In this document: in pieces, positions 41,399-50,139 of the stretch
Position numbering within the stretch: the first letter of the stretch is position 1
Layout: each line of letters starts with the position of its first letter
Assembly: GCF_023073715.1 (NCBI RefSeq)
Contig: NZ_JADPKA010000083.1
Coordinates: 62,001-126,000 of the forward strand
From: Bradyrhizobium sp. 164
GTDB lineage: Bacteria > Pseudomonadota > Alphaproteobacteria > Rhizobiales > Xanthobacteraceae
DNA: 64,000 bases
Direction of reading: 5' to 3'
Program-made: the position numbers and the translations under genes
The notes under the pieces: model-generated
Database searches by the model: none
Seen by the model: the letters and a program-made list of their open reading frames with translations, nothing else
Told to the model about the DNA's origin: nothing

Positions 41399-43273
41399 TC
41401 AATAGCCGAACGCGCGCGGCAGCGCCGTCGAGAGCCACGGCACGAAGGCGATGACGAGCAGGCAGAGGAACAAGAGGCCGAGGTAGCCCATGATCGGCTT
41501 CACCGTCTGCTCGATCGGGACGTTACCGATCAGGCAGGCGCCATAGAGCCCGAGCCCGAGCGGCGGCGCGAACAGGCCGATCCCCATGGCGATGACAAGC
41601 ACGACCCCGAAATGCAGGGGATCAATTCCGAGCTGCACGGCGACCGGCAGCAGCAGCGGTCCGAAGATGATGAGGGCGGCCGCGCCTTCCAGCACCGAGC
41701 CCATCACGATCAGCACGGCAATCGCCAAGAGGATGAACAACCAGACGCCTGAGGTCTTGGACAGGCCGAGCATGAAGTCGCCGACCGCATGCGGCACCTG
41801 CTGCAAGGTCAGCGTGAAGGCCAGCGATTGCGCGGCGGCGACGATGAACAGCACGAGACCCGCGCGCGTCGCCGCCTGCACGAAGCTGTGCGCGGCGGAC
41901 TTGAAGCCGAGCTCGCGGAACACCACGCTGCCGACGACCAGCGCATAGGCGACGGCGAAAGCCGAGATCTCGGTCGCGGTGGCAAAGCCGGTCTTGAAGC
42001 CGAAGAAGATCATGAAGATCAGGCCGAACGAGGCGATCGCGCCGCTCCACAGGCCTGACACCGGCATCTGCGGCTCGACCTCCTCTATCTTGTCCGGCCG
42101 CTTGCCGAAGATGATGGACACCGCGATCAGCACCAGCGCCATCAGCGCCGACGGCAGGAGGCCTGCGACGAACAGGCCGCCGATCGACAGGTTCGCGACG
42201 AAGCCGAGGATGATCAAATTGATGCAGGGCGGAATGGTCTCAGCCATCACCGCGGACGCTGCAAGCAGCGCCACCGCGCCGCCCGGATTCTGCTTCGAGC
42301 GGCGCGCCGCCGGGATCAAGACGGAGCCGACCGCGGCGACGTCCGCCATCTTCGAGCCGGAGATGCCGGAGAACAGCACCATCGAGGCCACCATCACGAC
42401 GTTCAATCCGCCGCGCATCCGCCCCACCGCGCGCTGCAACAGCTCGATCAGGCGCACCGACATGCCGTTGGCTTCCATGAGATAGCCGACGAGGATGAAG
42501 AAGGGGATCGCGAGCAACACGAAATTGTCGATGCCCCGCGCCATCTGCTGGGCGAAGATGACGCCGGGCAGCGCGCCCTCGACCCAGATGAAGATCAGCG
42601 CGGCGAGTGCCAGCGCAAACCCGATCGGCAATCCGCCGAACAGGGTGGCGAAGAAGCCGATCAGCATCAAGATGCCCGCCGACGGCACCGATGACGGCGA
42701 GAGATAATCCCAGGCAAGATAAAGGCCGGTGACGACCAGGATCGCAACGAGGCCCCTGACGATTTCAGGGAGCGGCCGCATGCAGAGATGGTTGATCGCG
42801 AACACCGTCATGAACAGCGCGCCGACACCCATCGGATAGAAGGTCAGCTCCAGTGGCAGGCCGGATCCGGTGGTCTGTCCCGCCGTCAGCGCACCCAGCT
42901 TGATGGCGTTGTAGGCGACATAGCCGGAGATCAGCACGACCAGGAGCGCGCTGGCGGCATCGACAAGCACCTGCAATCGCTGTGACAGCAGATCCCGGAA
43001 GAACGACACGCCGACATTCTCGCCGCGCGCGAGCGCGCTCGCCGCGCCGAAGAAGGCCGAGCCGACCATCAGTCCGCGCGCGACGTCGTCGGACCATTCG
43101 ACCGGCGCGTTGAAGAAGAAGCGCAGCAGCACGGAGGCGCAGACCACCACGAGATCGACGGCCAAGAGAATGGCTGCGATCGCGTCGCTGAGGCGAAGCA
43201 GCATGGTGATGCTCCCGTGGCGTCCGCCCGAGAGAGGCACGGCGGCTGTCATCGCCAGCTCAGATTTGGCCAT
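41399..43273 (-). CDS. TRAP transporter fused small and large membrane subunits
   Basis: A 624-residue fusion. Residues about 20-180 form the four-helix DctQ part (AILLAVDLVVVCASVLLRFFFNAPVEWSDDVARGLMVGSAFFGAASAL). A linking helix then leads to the DctM part, with GLPIGFALALAALIF, SGISGSKMADVAAVGSVLIPAARR and GIDPLHFGVVLVIAMGIGLFAPPLGLGLY. Such QM fusions are a known TRAP variant. The start follows the dctP stop by one base, so subunits are coupled. Confidence 0.92.
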   Translation of the reverse strand: MAKSELAMTAAVPLSGGRHGSITMLLRLSDAIAAILLAVDLVVVCASVLLRFFFNAPVEWSDDVARGLMVGSAFFGAASALARGENVGVSFFRDLLSQRLQVLVDAASALLVVLISGYVAYNAIKLGALTAGQTTGSGLPLELTFYPMGVGALFMTVFAINHLCMRPLPEIVRGLVAILVVTGLYLAWDYLSPSSVPSAGILMLIGFFATLFGGLPIGFALALAALIFIWVEGALPGVIFAQQMARGIDNFVLLAIPFFILVGYLMEANGMSVRLIELLQRAVGRMRGGLNVVMVASMVLFSGISGSKMADVAAVGSVLIPAARRSKQNPGGAVALLAASAVMAETIPPCINLIILGFVANLSIGGLFVAGLLPSALMALVLIAVSIIFGKRPDKIEEVEPQMPVSGLWSGAIASFGLIFMIFFGFKTGFATATEISAFAVAYALVVGSVVFRELGFKSAAHSFVQAATRAGLVLFIVAAAQSLAFTLTLQQVPHAVGDFMLGLSKTSGVWLFILLAIAVLIVMGSVLEGAAALIIFGPLLLPVAVQLGIDPLHFGVVLVIAMGIGLFAPPLGLGLYGACLIGNVPIEQTVKPIMGYLGLLFLCLLVIAFVPWLSTALPRAFGY

Positions 43274-43274
43274 C

Positions 43275-44306
43275 TCAGGCTTGCGTCGCGCGGATGATAT
43301 CGATGACGGCCTTGGATTCCGGCCGCGCCTTGATGAAGTTATCGGTCTGCGGCGCCACGCGTTTCCTGAACGCTTCGCGGTCGCATTCGGCCACCGTCAC
43401 GCCCTTCTCCGTCAACGCCGCCAGCGCCTCCTTCTCGACCGCAAGCCCATGGGTGCGCGTGTCGGCCGCGGCCTTCTTCGCGGCATCGAGGAAGCCCTCG
43501 CGCAGCTTCGGATCCATGCGGTTGTAGGTCATGTCGCTGAAATAGATCGCGAGCGGCGAGAAATTGTGCTGCGTCAGCGCATAGAACTTCGCCGTTTCGA
43601 AGAACTTGCTGGCCAGGATGGTCGGCGGATCATGCTCCAGCCCATCCAGCACGCCGGCTTGCAACGCCGTGTAGATTTCGCCGAATGCCAGCGGCGTCGC
43701 CGCGGCACCCATCAGGCGCAGGCATTCGGTGATGACCGGGTTGGGCAGCGTTCTGATCTTCAGCCCCGCGAGATCTTCGGGCGTCTTGACCGGCTTCCTC
43801 GCCAGTACGCTGCGCGAGCCGAAATTATAGGCCCAGGCGATGATGCGGATGTTGCCACCCTTGAGCAGCGCATCCTCGATCGGCTTGGCGGCGCCGGCGT
43901 CGAACGCCTTGGTCTGCTGCGGAAAACTCGAGAAGAGAAAGCCGAGGTCGAAGGTGCCGACCAGCGGCACGAGATTGGCCGAGATCGACGAGCCCGACAC
44001 CATGAGGTCGATGACGCCGAGCTTCACCGAATTGATGACGTCGATCTCCTGGCCGAGCTGGTTGTCTGGAAAGAAGGCGACCTCGATCTGCTCACCGAGG
44101 CCGTTCGCCTTCAGGCTCTTGACCAGATTGTCGTAATAGACGCGGCCGTTGGCGTATTTGGGATCGTTCGGCAGCGAGGACGAACATTTCAGTTTCAGCG
44201 TGGCAGCTTCGGCGCGGCCGACGATCGCGGGAGAGAGCACGAGGCCGGCGGTGACCGCCGCCGATGACTTGATGAACGCGCGACGGTTCACGGGCACGAT
44301 GGTCAT
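43275..44306 (-). CDS. TRAP transporter substrate-binding protein (DctP type)
   Basis: A 343-residue periplasmic binding protein. A twin-arginine style signal (NRRAFIKSSAAVTAGLVLSPAIVGRAEA) precedes the DctP fold. The conserved organic-acid-binding Arg appears in LKIRTLPNPVI, and TALQAGVLDGLEHDPPTILASKFFE is the typical family stretch. It is the first gene of the cluster dctP, dctQM, hydroxyacid dehydrogenase, MFS. Confidence 0.92.
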   Translation of the reverse strand: MTIVPVNRRAFIKSSAAVTAGLVLSPAIVGRAEAATLKLKCSSSLPNDPKYANGRVYYDNLVKSLKANGLGEQIEVAFFPDNQLGQEIDVINSVKLGVIDLMVSGSSISANLVPLVGTFDLGFLFSSFPQQTKAFDAGAAKPIEDALLKGGNIRIIAWAYNFGSRSVLARKPVKTPEDLAGLKIRTLPNPVITECLRLMGAAATPLAFGEIYTALQAGVLDGLEHDPPTILASKFFETAKFYALTQHNFSPLAIYFSDMTYNRMDPKLREGFLDAAKKAAADTRTHGLAVEKEALAALTEKGVTVAECDREAFRKRVAPQTDNFIKARPESKAVIDIIRATQA

Positions 44307-44724
44307 GGTGCGGCTTCTCCCCGATTATTCTTGTTCGCCGCGGTCGTTGCCGCAGCCTGTTACGCAGACTGTATGGCCAAAGCGACGAAGCAGGCAAGGC
44401 TAGCGCCAGTCGCGGCAGGGCGGCGCGCGATGACTGGCGGCAGCATGGGCGGATCGTGAAAACGCCGAGGTTATCCGGGATTATCGATGAGGATCGGCTT
44501 GCGGCCGATGTGTGAGGACGAGGGTTTCGCGGGGTGCCACGGATTGATCTAATTGGCGCATGGATCAATGCGCAATTCACATGGATTGCGCTCGAACGAT
44601 GCTCCCCTCCCGGCAGGTCCCCTGCCCCATTTTGCCGCGGCCCGCTGCGTGATCCAGCGCACAGACGGCGTGATGGCGCAAACGTACAAAAGGTGACATC
44701 GTCGCGCCGATGGAGGTGACGCCC
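44307..44724. other. Gene-free stretch between dctP and the caspase-like gene
   Basis: A 418-bp divergent intergenic region. No ORF with a ribosome site or family likeness was found. The only structure noted is GCGCAT-ggatca-ATGCGC (44556-44573), flanked by aattg and aatt, which could be an operator. GGAGGTG just before 44725 is the ribosome site of the next gene. Confidence 0.45.
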
Positions 44725-46203
44725 ATGCGCCGTCCAGTCTTTTCCAATTTGCTTCTAGCATCCGGTTTTTTTGCGCTCGCACAGTTGATGATGCCGACCG
44801 GCGCCGCCGCCGAGGCACGGCTCGCGCTGGTGATCGGCCAATCCGCCTATCGCACCGTGCCGGAACTGCCCAACGCCGCCAACGACGCCAAGGGCATGAC
44901 GGAGCTGCTCGGCAATGCCGGCTTCACCGTCACCACGGCGGCCAATCTGGCGCAGAGCGAGATGCGTGCGGCGATCTCGGATTTCGCCGGCAAGGTCAGC
45001 GCCAGCGGCGCCGACACCGTGGCTCTGGTGTTCTATGCCGGCCATGGCCTGCAAATCGACGGCGAGAACTATCTGGTGCCGGTCGATCTCGACCCCAAGC
45101 GCGAGGCCGACATTCCGCTCCAGGGCGTGCGGCTGAACGACCTGCTCAACACGCTCGGCGCGCTGCCGACGCGGGCGCGCATCTTCATGCTCGACGCCTG
45201 CCGCAACAATCCGTTCCCCGCGCTCAGCGGCGCCGGTCATGGGCTTGCGATCGTCGACACCAAGGCCGGCGCGCCCGGCTCCTTCATCTCCTATTCGACC
45301 TCGCCCGGCGCCGAAGCCGAGGACGGCAACGGCATCGACAGCCCCTATACCACCGCCGCACTGACCATCGCCAAGCAGCCCAATCTGCCGATCGAAGAGG
45401 TGTTCAAGCGCATCCGCGTCGCCGTGGCGCAATCGACCGCAGGGCGGCAGATCCCCTGGGAAAGCTCGTCGTTGACCACTGATTTCAAGTTCTTCGGCGA
45501 GAGCAGCGACCAGCCGCCTTCCCTTCCGGGCGCAAATTCGATGGCGCTCGCCAGCGCCACGCGCAGCGTCGAGGACTGGCGCAAGGATTTGCAGGGCAAG
45601 CCCGCCAAGGTCGCCTATGAGCTCGTGATCAGTGAGGATACGGTGCCGGCCTATCAGGCCTATATCGAGCTGTACGCACAGGACGCTCAGACGCCGCGCC
45701 TGCGCACGGTGCTGGAGCGGCGGCGGCAGATGCTGGCCTGGGAGCGCGCGGTCTCGATCAATACCCGCGCCTCGTTCGAAGCTTATCTTGCGAACTGGGA
45801 CAACAGCGACTTAGCTGCGACCGCGCGCAGGCTGCTGCTTCGCGTCCAGAACCGCAATTATGGCCAGGCCGCTGCCGCCGCTGCGGCGCCGGCCCCGATC
45901 GCCGTCGCAATGGCGCCGACCTGCCCGTGCTCGACGCCGTCGCCGCCTGCAACGCCGGTCAATCCGAGCGTCGCGCCCATCATCAAGAAGCGCGTCGACG
46001 ACACGCCGCCGAAGCGCAAGGTGGTCGAGACGCCGCCGAAGCGCCGGCCGCCGCCCGAAGAGGTCGTCTACGAGCGTGCGCCGCCCCCGGGGCCGCCGCC
46101 CGGCGCCGTGATGCAGGGCATCGGCATCGGTATCGGGATCGGCATGGGAATGGGCGGCGGCCGCGGCGGAGATCATTATCGCGGCGATTACCGCAGATAC
46201 TGA
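44725..46203 (+). CDS. Secreted caspase family protein
   Basis: A 492-residue protein with a signal peptide (LLLASGFFALAQLMMPTGAAAEA) and a caspase/metacaspase p20 domain. The catalytic His is H107 (FYAGHG) and the catalytic Cys C159 (LDACRNNPF). The domain starts RLALVIGQSAYRTVPELPNAANDA. After residue 260 a helical repeat-like region follows (AYELVISEDTVPAYQAYIELYAQ). The tail is a Pro/Lys/Arg-rich segment and a final Gly-rich GIGIGIGMGMGGGRGG run. The ATG at 44725 is chosen for its GGAGGTG. The role of secreted bacterial caspase-like proteins is largely unknown. Confidence 0.9.
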   Translation: MRRPVFSNLLLASGFFALAQLMMPTGAAAEARLALVIGQSAYRTVPELPNAANDAKGMTELLGNAGFTVTTAANLAQSEMRAAISDFAGKVSASGADTVALVFYAGHGLQIDGENYLVPVDLDPKREADIPLQGVRLNDLLNTLGALPTRARIFMLDACRNNPFPALSGAGHGLAIVDTKAGAPGSFISYSTSPGAEAEDGNGIDSPYTTAALTIAKQPNLPIEEVFKRIRVAVAQSTAGRQIPWESSSLTTDFKFFGESSDQPPSLPGANSMALASATRSVEDWRKDLQGKPAKVAYELVISEDTVPAYQAYIELYAQDAQTPRLRTVLERRRQMLAWERAVSINTRASFEAYLANWDNSDLAATARRLLLRVQNRNYGQAAAAAAAPAPIAVAMAPTCPCSTPSPPATPVNPSVAPIIKKRVDDTPPKRKVVETPPKRRPPPEEVVYERAPPPGPPPGAVMQGIGIGIGIGMGMGGGRGGDHYRGDYRRY

Positions 46204-46222
46204 GCCGGCCCGGCACAAACAG

Positions 46223-46257
46223 AGATCCGGCTCGCGCCGATAGCGCAAGCCGGATCT
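46223..46257. terminator. Bidirectional hairpin between convergent genes
   Basis: AGATCCGGCT and AGCCGGATCT are perfect 10-bp arms enclosing c-GCGC-cgata-GCGC-a, giving an almost continuous stem. It sits between the caspase-like gene and the convergent Spy-type gene, where a shared transcription end is expected. No strong T run follows on either side. Confidence 0.55.
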
Positions 46258-46300
46258 ACTGCAACAGTACCGGACGATGCGGCGCACGGCGTCGTCGCGT

Positions 46301-47599
46301 TCAGGACATGCGGCGCGGGCCGATGGCCTCGAACTGCGCCTTCTGCTCGTCATTGAGCGTGGCGTAGAAATCATCGAGCGCTGCGCGCACCGACTTGATC
46401 CCATCCAGCATCACGCCGAGGCGCTGGCGGATTGCGGACATGCGTGCCGGCGGTGTCATCACGTCATTGGGCTCGCAGGCTGCCTTGAGCGATGCACTGA
46501 TCTTGGCGCTGGTATCCTGGAGCACCTGGAGGGCCGCGCGCTGGGTATCGTTCGGACGAATCCTCTCCTCGATCGTGGCGCCAGGCCAATCGAACGCGGC
46601 GGACGCGCTGCAATTCTGCACCGACGATCCACTCGCATCGTTCGATGCGGTCGCGCGCCGCTGGTCGCCAGCCAGCGCATTGAAGCGCGCCTTCTGCTCG
46701 TCAGTCAGCGAACCATAGAACTTGTCGAGCGCAGGCTGGACCAGATCGACGGCCTTCTGCATGGCTTCGACACGCTGCTGCATCGCCGCGAGCCGGCCGG
46801 GCGCCGTCGCTGCGGCCTGCGTCGGACAGGATGTGCGGATCAGCGCTGCAGCGTCCATCGAGGCATTGCCGAGCGCATCGAGATCGGCGCCTTGCGCATC
46901 GCTCGGCTGCACCGCCGCCGCAATCTGGTCGATCGGCAGACCGACGATGGCACGCCGGTCGCTGCCGCAGAGCTGATCGAGCGGCGCGCTGCGCGCCCGC
47001 CGTCGTCCCTGCGGCTGCTGCGGCAGATAGGCCGACAACCGATCATAACCGTAGGGGCCGAAAATGCCGGCATAGATGTCCGGATAACCGTAGCCCCAGA
47101 AGCCGAGACCGTCGCCCCAGATTGTGTAGTCGTAGAGATCATTGTAGGCGAACGGCCAGAACAGCGGTCCGACCCAGCCATAGCCGCCACCCGCATGTTG
47201 CCACCATCCGCTGCTTGCGCCGCTCCAGCCGGCCAGTGCGGCCGCGGTCGCGATCTGCGCACGCGCCACTGGATTGCTGATCAGCCGGCCGTTCCGAAAT
47301 GTGCTTGAGTTGAGCGCATTGCGGAAGTTCGCGGGCCGTATCGCCGCGTTGCGGATATGACCGAAATTGGGGCTGCCGCGCCGGGCGCCTGTTGCGAACC
47401 GCATCCCGCGATGATGCCCGCCGCCGTGCGCGTGCCCGCCGCCGTGGCCGCGGAAATGGCCGCCACCATGATGACCACCGCCGTGCCCGCCTCCGTGCCC
47501 GCCACCATGGCCACCGCCATGTCCGCCCTTCGCCAGCGCCGCGCCTGCCAGCATGCAGGCAAACGCCACCGCGGCAATTCCAATGACCGGTCGCATCAT
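46301..47599 (-). CDS. Spy/CpxP (LTXXQ) family protein with His/Gly-rich region
   Basis: A 432-residue periplasmic protein. A signal peptide (AAVAFACMLAGAALA) leads into a metal-ligand-like run of GGGH repeats (about residues 23-65). A Trp/Tyr/Gly-rich segment follows (GWWQHAGGGYGWVGPLFWPFAYNDLYDY). Two helical Spy-like repeats each end in a LTxxQ-type motif, LTDEQKARF and LNDEQKAQF. Spy/CpxP proteins are envelope-stress chaperones. The doubled domain and His-rich leader suggest metal binding as well. Start 47599 follows GGAGGG; ATG at 47596 is equally possible. Confidence 0.82.
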   Translation of the reverse strand: MMRPVIGIAAVAFACMLAGAALAKGGHGGGHGGGHGGGHGGGHHGGGHFRGHGGGHAHGGGHHRGMRFATGARRGSPNFGHIRNAAIRPANFRNALNSSTFRNGRLISNPVARAQIATAAALAGWSGASSGWWQHAGGGYGWVGPLFWPFAYNDLYDYTIWGDGLGFWGYGYPDIYAGIFGPYGYDRLSAYLPQQPQGRRRARSAPLDQLCGSDRRAIVGLPIDQIAAAVQPSDAQGADLDALGNASMDAAALIRTSCPTQAAATAPGRLAAMQQRVEAMQKAVDLVQPALDKFYGSLTDEQKARFNALAGDQRRATASNDASGSSVQNCSASAAFDWPGATIEERIRPNDTQRAALQVLQDTSAKISASLKAACEPNDVMTPPARMSAIRQRLGVMLDGIKSVRAALDDFYATLNDEQKAQFEAIGPRRMS

Positions 47600-47701
47600 C
47601 ACGCCCTCCCGCGCAAAGCCCTGCCGTTGAGGCATCGGAACTTGGCGGGAATGGAACCGGCAACGTTGCCAAAAGTTCCCGGTTCTTGGCTGCGCAGGGC
47701 C

Positions 47702-49126
47702 CTAGGCCTCCGGCACGATCTTGCCGGGATTGAAAATATTGAGCGGATCGAGCGCCTTTTTCAGCGCCCGCATCGCATCTAGCGCTTCGGGACCGAGCTC
47801 GGCCTTGAGATATTTCTGCTTGCCTTGGCCGATGCCGTGCTCGCCGGTGCAGGTGCCGTCCATCGCCTGCGCGCGCTCGACCAGGCGATGCATGAACTCC
47901 TCGCCGCGCGCCATCTCGTCGGGATCGTTGACGTCGCAGACCAGTGAGCAATGGAAGTTGCCGTCGCCGACATGGCCGACGATCGGCGACAGCAGGTTGA
48001 GCCGCTTGAGATCCTCCTCGGTCTCGCTGACGCAGTCGGCGAGGCGCGAGATCGGCACGCAGACGTCGGTCGCGACGACGCCGATGCTGTCGCCGGGCCG
48101 CAGCGCCTTCACCGACCAATAGGCATCGTGCCGCGCCTGCCACAGTTTGGTGCGGTCCTCCGGCTTTGTGGTCCAGGAGAACTCGCCGCCGCCGCACTCC
48201 TTCGCAATCTCGCCGAAGGCCTTGGACTGCTCGGCGACCTCGATTTCGCTGCCGTGGAATTCCATCAGCAAGAGCGGCGTCTCCGGCAGCGTCAGCTTCG
48301 AATAGGCATTGCAGGCCTTGACCTGCGCGGCATTGAGCAACTCGATGCGCGCCACGGGAATGCCGGTCTGGATCGCCAGGATCACGGCCTGACAGGCGCC
48401 GTGCACGGTTTCGAATGACACCGCACCCGCCGCGATCGTCTCGGGGATACCGCGCAGGCGAATGGTCAATTCCGAGATGATGCCGAGCGTGCCTTCGGCG
48501 CCGACAAACAGATGGGTGAGGTCGTAGCCGGCGGATGATTTCTTGGCGCGCGTGCCGGTCGTGATGATCTCGCCGTCGCCGCGCACCACCTTCAAGGCCA
48601 GCACGCTGTCGCGCATGGTGCCGTAGCGCACCGCATTGGTGCCTGAAGCGCGCGTCGAGGCCATGCCGCCGAGCGAAGCATCCGCGCCGGGGTCGATCGG
48701 GAAGAACAGGCCCTGGTCGCGCAGATGCTCGTTGAGCGCCTTGCGGGTGACGCCCGGCTGGATCACGCAGTCGAGGTCCTCGGCATGCACCGCGAGCACC
48801 TTGTTCATGTCGCGCAGGTCGATCGAGATGCCGCCGGCCGGTGCGTTGACCTGGCCCTCGAGCGAGGTGCCGGTGCCAAAGGGAATGACAGGGACGCGAT
48901 TTTTGGCGCAGATCCGCACCACGTCCTGGATGTCGGCGGTCTCCTGCGCCATCACCACGCCGTCAGGCGGCTGGTTGGGAATCCACGTCGTGGTATGGCC
49001 GTGCTGTTCGCGAACGGCCTGCGAGGTGATGAGGCGGTTGCCGAAGCGTGCGGCAAGCTGTTCCAGCGCGCTTGTGAGGGCTTTCGGCTCCGGCCGCGGC
49101 GGATTATTGGTGATGGTCGTGCCCAC
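47702..49126 (-). CDS. FAD-binding oxidoreductase (GlcD/D-lactate dehydrogenase type)
   Basis: A 474-residue flavoprotein of the VAO family. The FAD-binding region contains VPVIPFGTGTSLEGQVNAPAGGISIDLRDMNKV and DPGADASLGGMASTRASGTNAVRYGTMRD. The C-terminal half has GHVGDGNFHCSLVCDVNDPDE and ends with TGEHGIGQGKQKYL, the metal and substrate site of D-lactate/glycolate oxidases. A D-2-hydroxyacid such as D-lactate is the probable substrate. It is divergent from the thioesterase gene. Confidence 0.9.
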   Translation of the reverse strand: MGTTITNNPPRPEPKALTSALEQLAARFGNRLITSQAVREQHGHTTTWIPNQPPDGVVMAQETADIQDVVRICAKNRVPVIPFGTGTSLEGQVNAPAGGISIDLRDMNKVLAVHAEDLDCVIQPGVTRKALNEHLRDQGLFFPIDPGADASLGGMASTRASGTNAVRYGTMRDSVLALKVVRGDGEIITTGTRAKKSSAGYDLTHLFVGAEGTLGIISELTIRLRGIPETIAAGAVSFETVHGACQAVILAIQTGIPVARIELLNAAQVKACNAYSKLTLPETPLLLMEFHGSEIEVAEQSKAFGEIAKECGGGEFSWTTKPEDRTKLWQARHDAYWSVKALRPGDSIGVVATDVCVPISRLADCVSETEEDLKRLNLLSPIVGHVGDGNFHCSLVCDVNDPDEMARGEEFMHRLVERAQAMDGTCTGEHGIGQGKQKYLKAELGPEALDAMRALKKALDPLNIFNPGKIVPEA

Positions 49127-49211
49127 GGAATTCCTCCCGACAGAAGGACCGTGGCAAAGGACATAAAATCGGTCAAGTCAAGGGACCGGACACATGGCTA
49201 GGGAAGGACAT

Positions 49212-49718
49212 ATGCCGGAGACTGCCGCCTCAGCGCCACAAGCCGAGCCGTTCCGCGCCTCGATCATGCAGATCGAGCCGCAATGGATCGACTACAACGG
49301 CCATCTCAACATGGCCTATTACAATGTGATGTTCGACCGCGCGATCGACCAGCTCTGGCTCGAGCTCGGGATCGGGCCAGCCTACATGAAGGAGCGAGGT
49401 GGCTCGACTTTCACCGCCGAATGCCATGTACGGTATCTGCGCGAGATCCACCTCGGCGATCCCGTGCAGATCTTCGTCTGGCTGCTGGAGGCCGACGACA
49501 AGCGGCTGCACACTTTTGAGGAGATGCGTCATGCTAGCGAAGGCTGGCTGTCGGCAACTTCCGAGAACATGTCGCTGCACATGGACATGAAGGCGCGGCG
49601 CGTTGCGCCATTTCCGCCCGATATCCAGGCGCGCATCGCCGCGGTCACAAAGGCGCACAGCACCCTGCCCCGCCCCGTGGGCATCGGCCGCAGCGTGGCG
49701 ATGCCCTCGAAGCGGTAG
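49212..49718 (+). CDS. Hotdog-fold acyl-CoA thioesterase family protein
   Basis: A 168-residue protein with the 4HBT-type motif QWIDYNGHLNMAYYNVMFDRAIDQLW, where the Asp and Asn-Gly-His lead into the central hotdog helix. Such proteins hydrolyse acyl-CoA or betainyl-CoA-like thioesters. The ATG at 49212 follows GGGAAGGA and is preferred to the one at 49194. It is convergent with the DUF1328 gene, 3 bp apart. Confidence 0.85.
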   Translation: MPETAASAPQAEPFRASIMQIEPQWIDYNGHLNMAYYNVMFDRAIDQLWLELGIGPAYMKERGGSTFTAECHVRYLREIHLGDPVQIFVWLLEADDKRLHTFEEMRHASEGWLSATSENMSLHMDMKARRVAPFPPDIQARIAAVTKAHSTLPRPVGIGRSVAMPSKR

Positions 49719-49721
49719 CCG

Positions 49722-49895
49722 CTATATCCTGTTGCGGCCGCGCGCCAAGCCGACCACGGCCGAGACCAGGAACAGGACGACCGCGATGAAGAAGATGATC
49801 TTGGCGATCTCGATCGAGGCGCCGGCGATGCCGCCGAAGCCCAGGATACCCGCGATCAGTGCGATAACCAGAAACGTCACAACCCAGCCAAGCAT
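49722..49895 (-). CDS. DUF1328 (YtjA-like) small membrane protein
   Basis: A 57-residue, almost wholly hydrophobic protein: MLGWVVTFLVIALIAGILGFGGIAG, then EIAKIIFFIAVVLFLVSAVVGLARG. This matches the DUF1328/YtjA family of two-helix membrane peptides common in proteobacteria. Function unknown; relatives are often stress induced. Upstream, GGAAC-N17-gATT resembles but does not meet the EcfG promoter pattern. Confidence 0.9.
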   Translation of the reverse strand: MLGWVVTFLVIALIAGILGFGGIAGASIEIAKIIFFIAVVLFLVSAVVGLARGRNRI

Positions 49896-50139
49896 GGTCA
49901 AACCCTCGTCTTGATGTCCGTCTTGCGTCCGGCGCTGACCGCGCCGCCTGCCCAGACAATCTCGACGCGAGAATGATGGTTCCGGCCGACGCAGGAGCGA
50001 AATTCGCTGCCTTCGCAGGAACAAATCGGCCCGCCGCGCACGTGGAAAACCCTGTCCATCGCCCCATATAGGGACTAATCCCTGTTAAGAAGGCTCCCTT
50101 CCACCACCCCGCGGTGCGATCGTGGGGCCAATGATTCGC

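Noticed and set aside
40427..41752. 441-codon plus-strand frame across dehydrogenase and TRAP genes
   Set aside because: Crosses two well-supported minus-strand genes and shows no domain.
47440..47540. Short tandem GGH-coding repeats as a possible CRISPR or satellite
   Set aside because: They are in-frame codons for the Gly/His-rich segment of the Spy-type protein; spacing and variation follow codons, not a CRISPR array.
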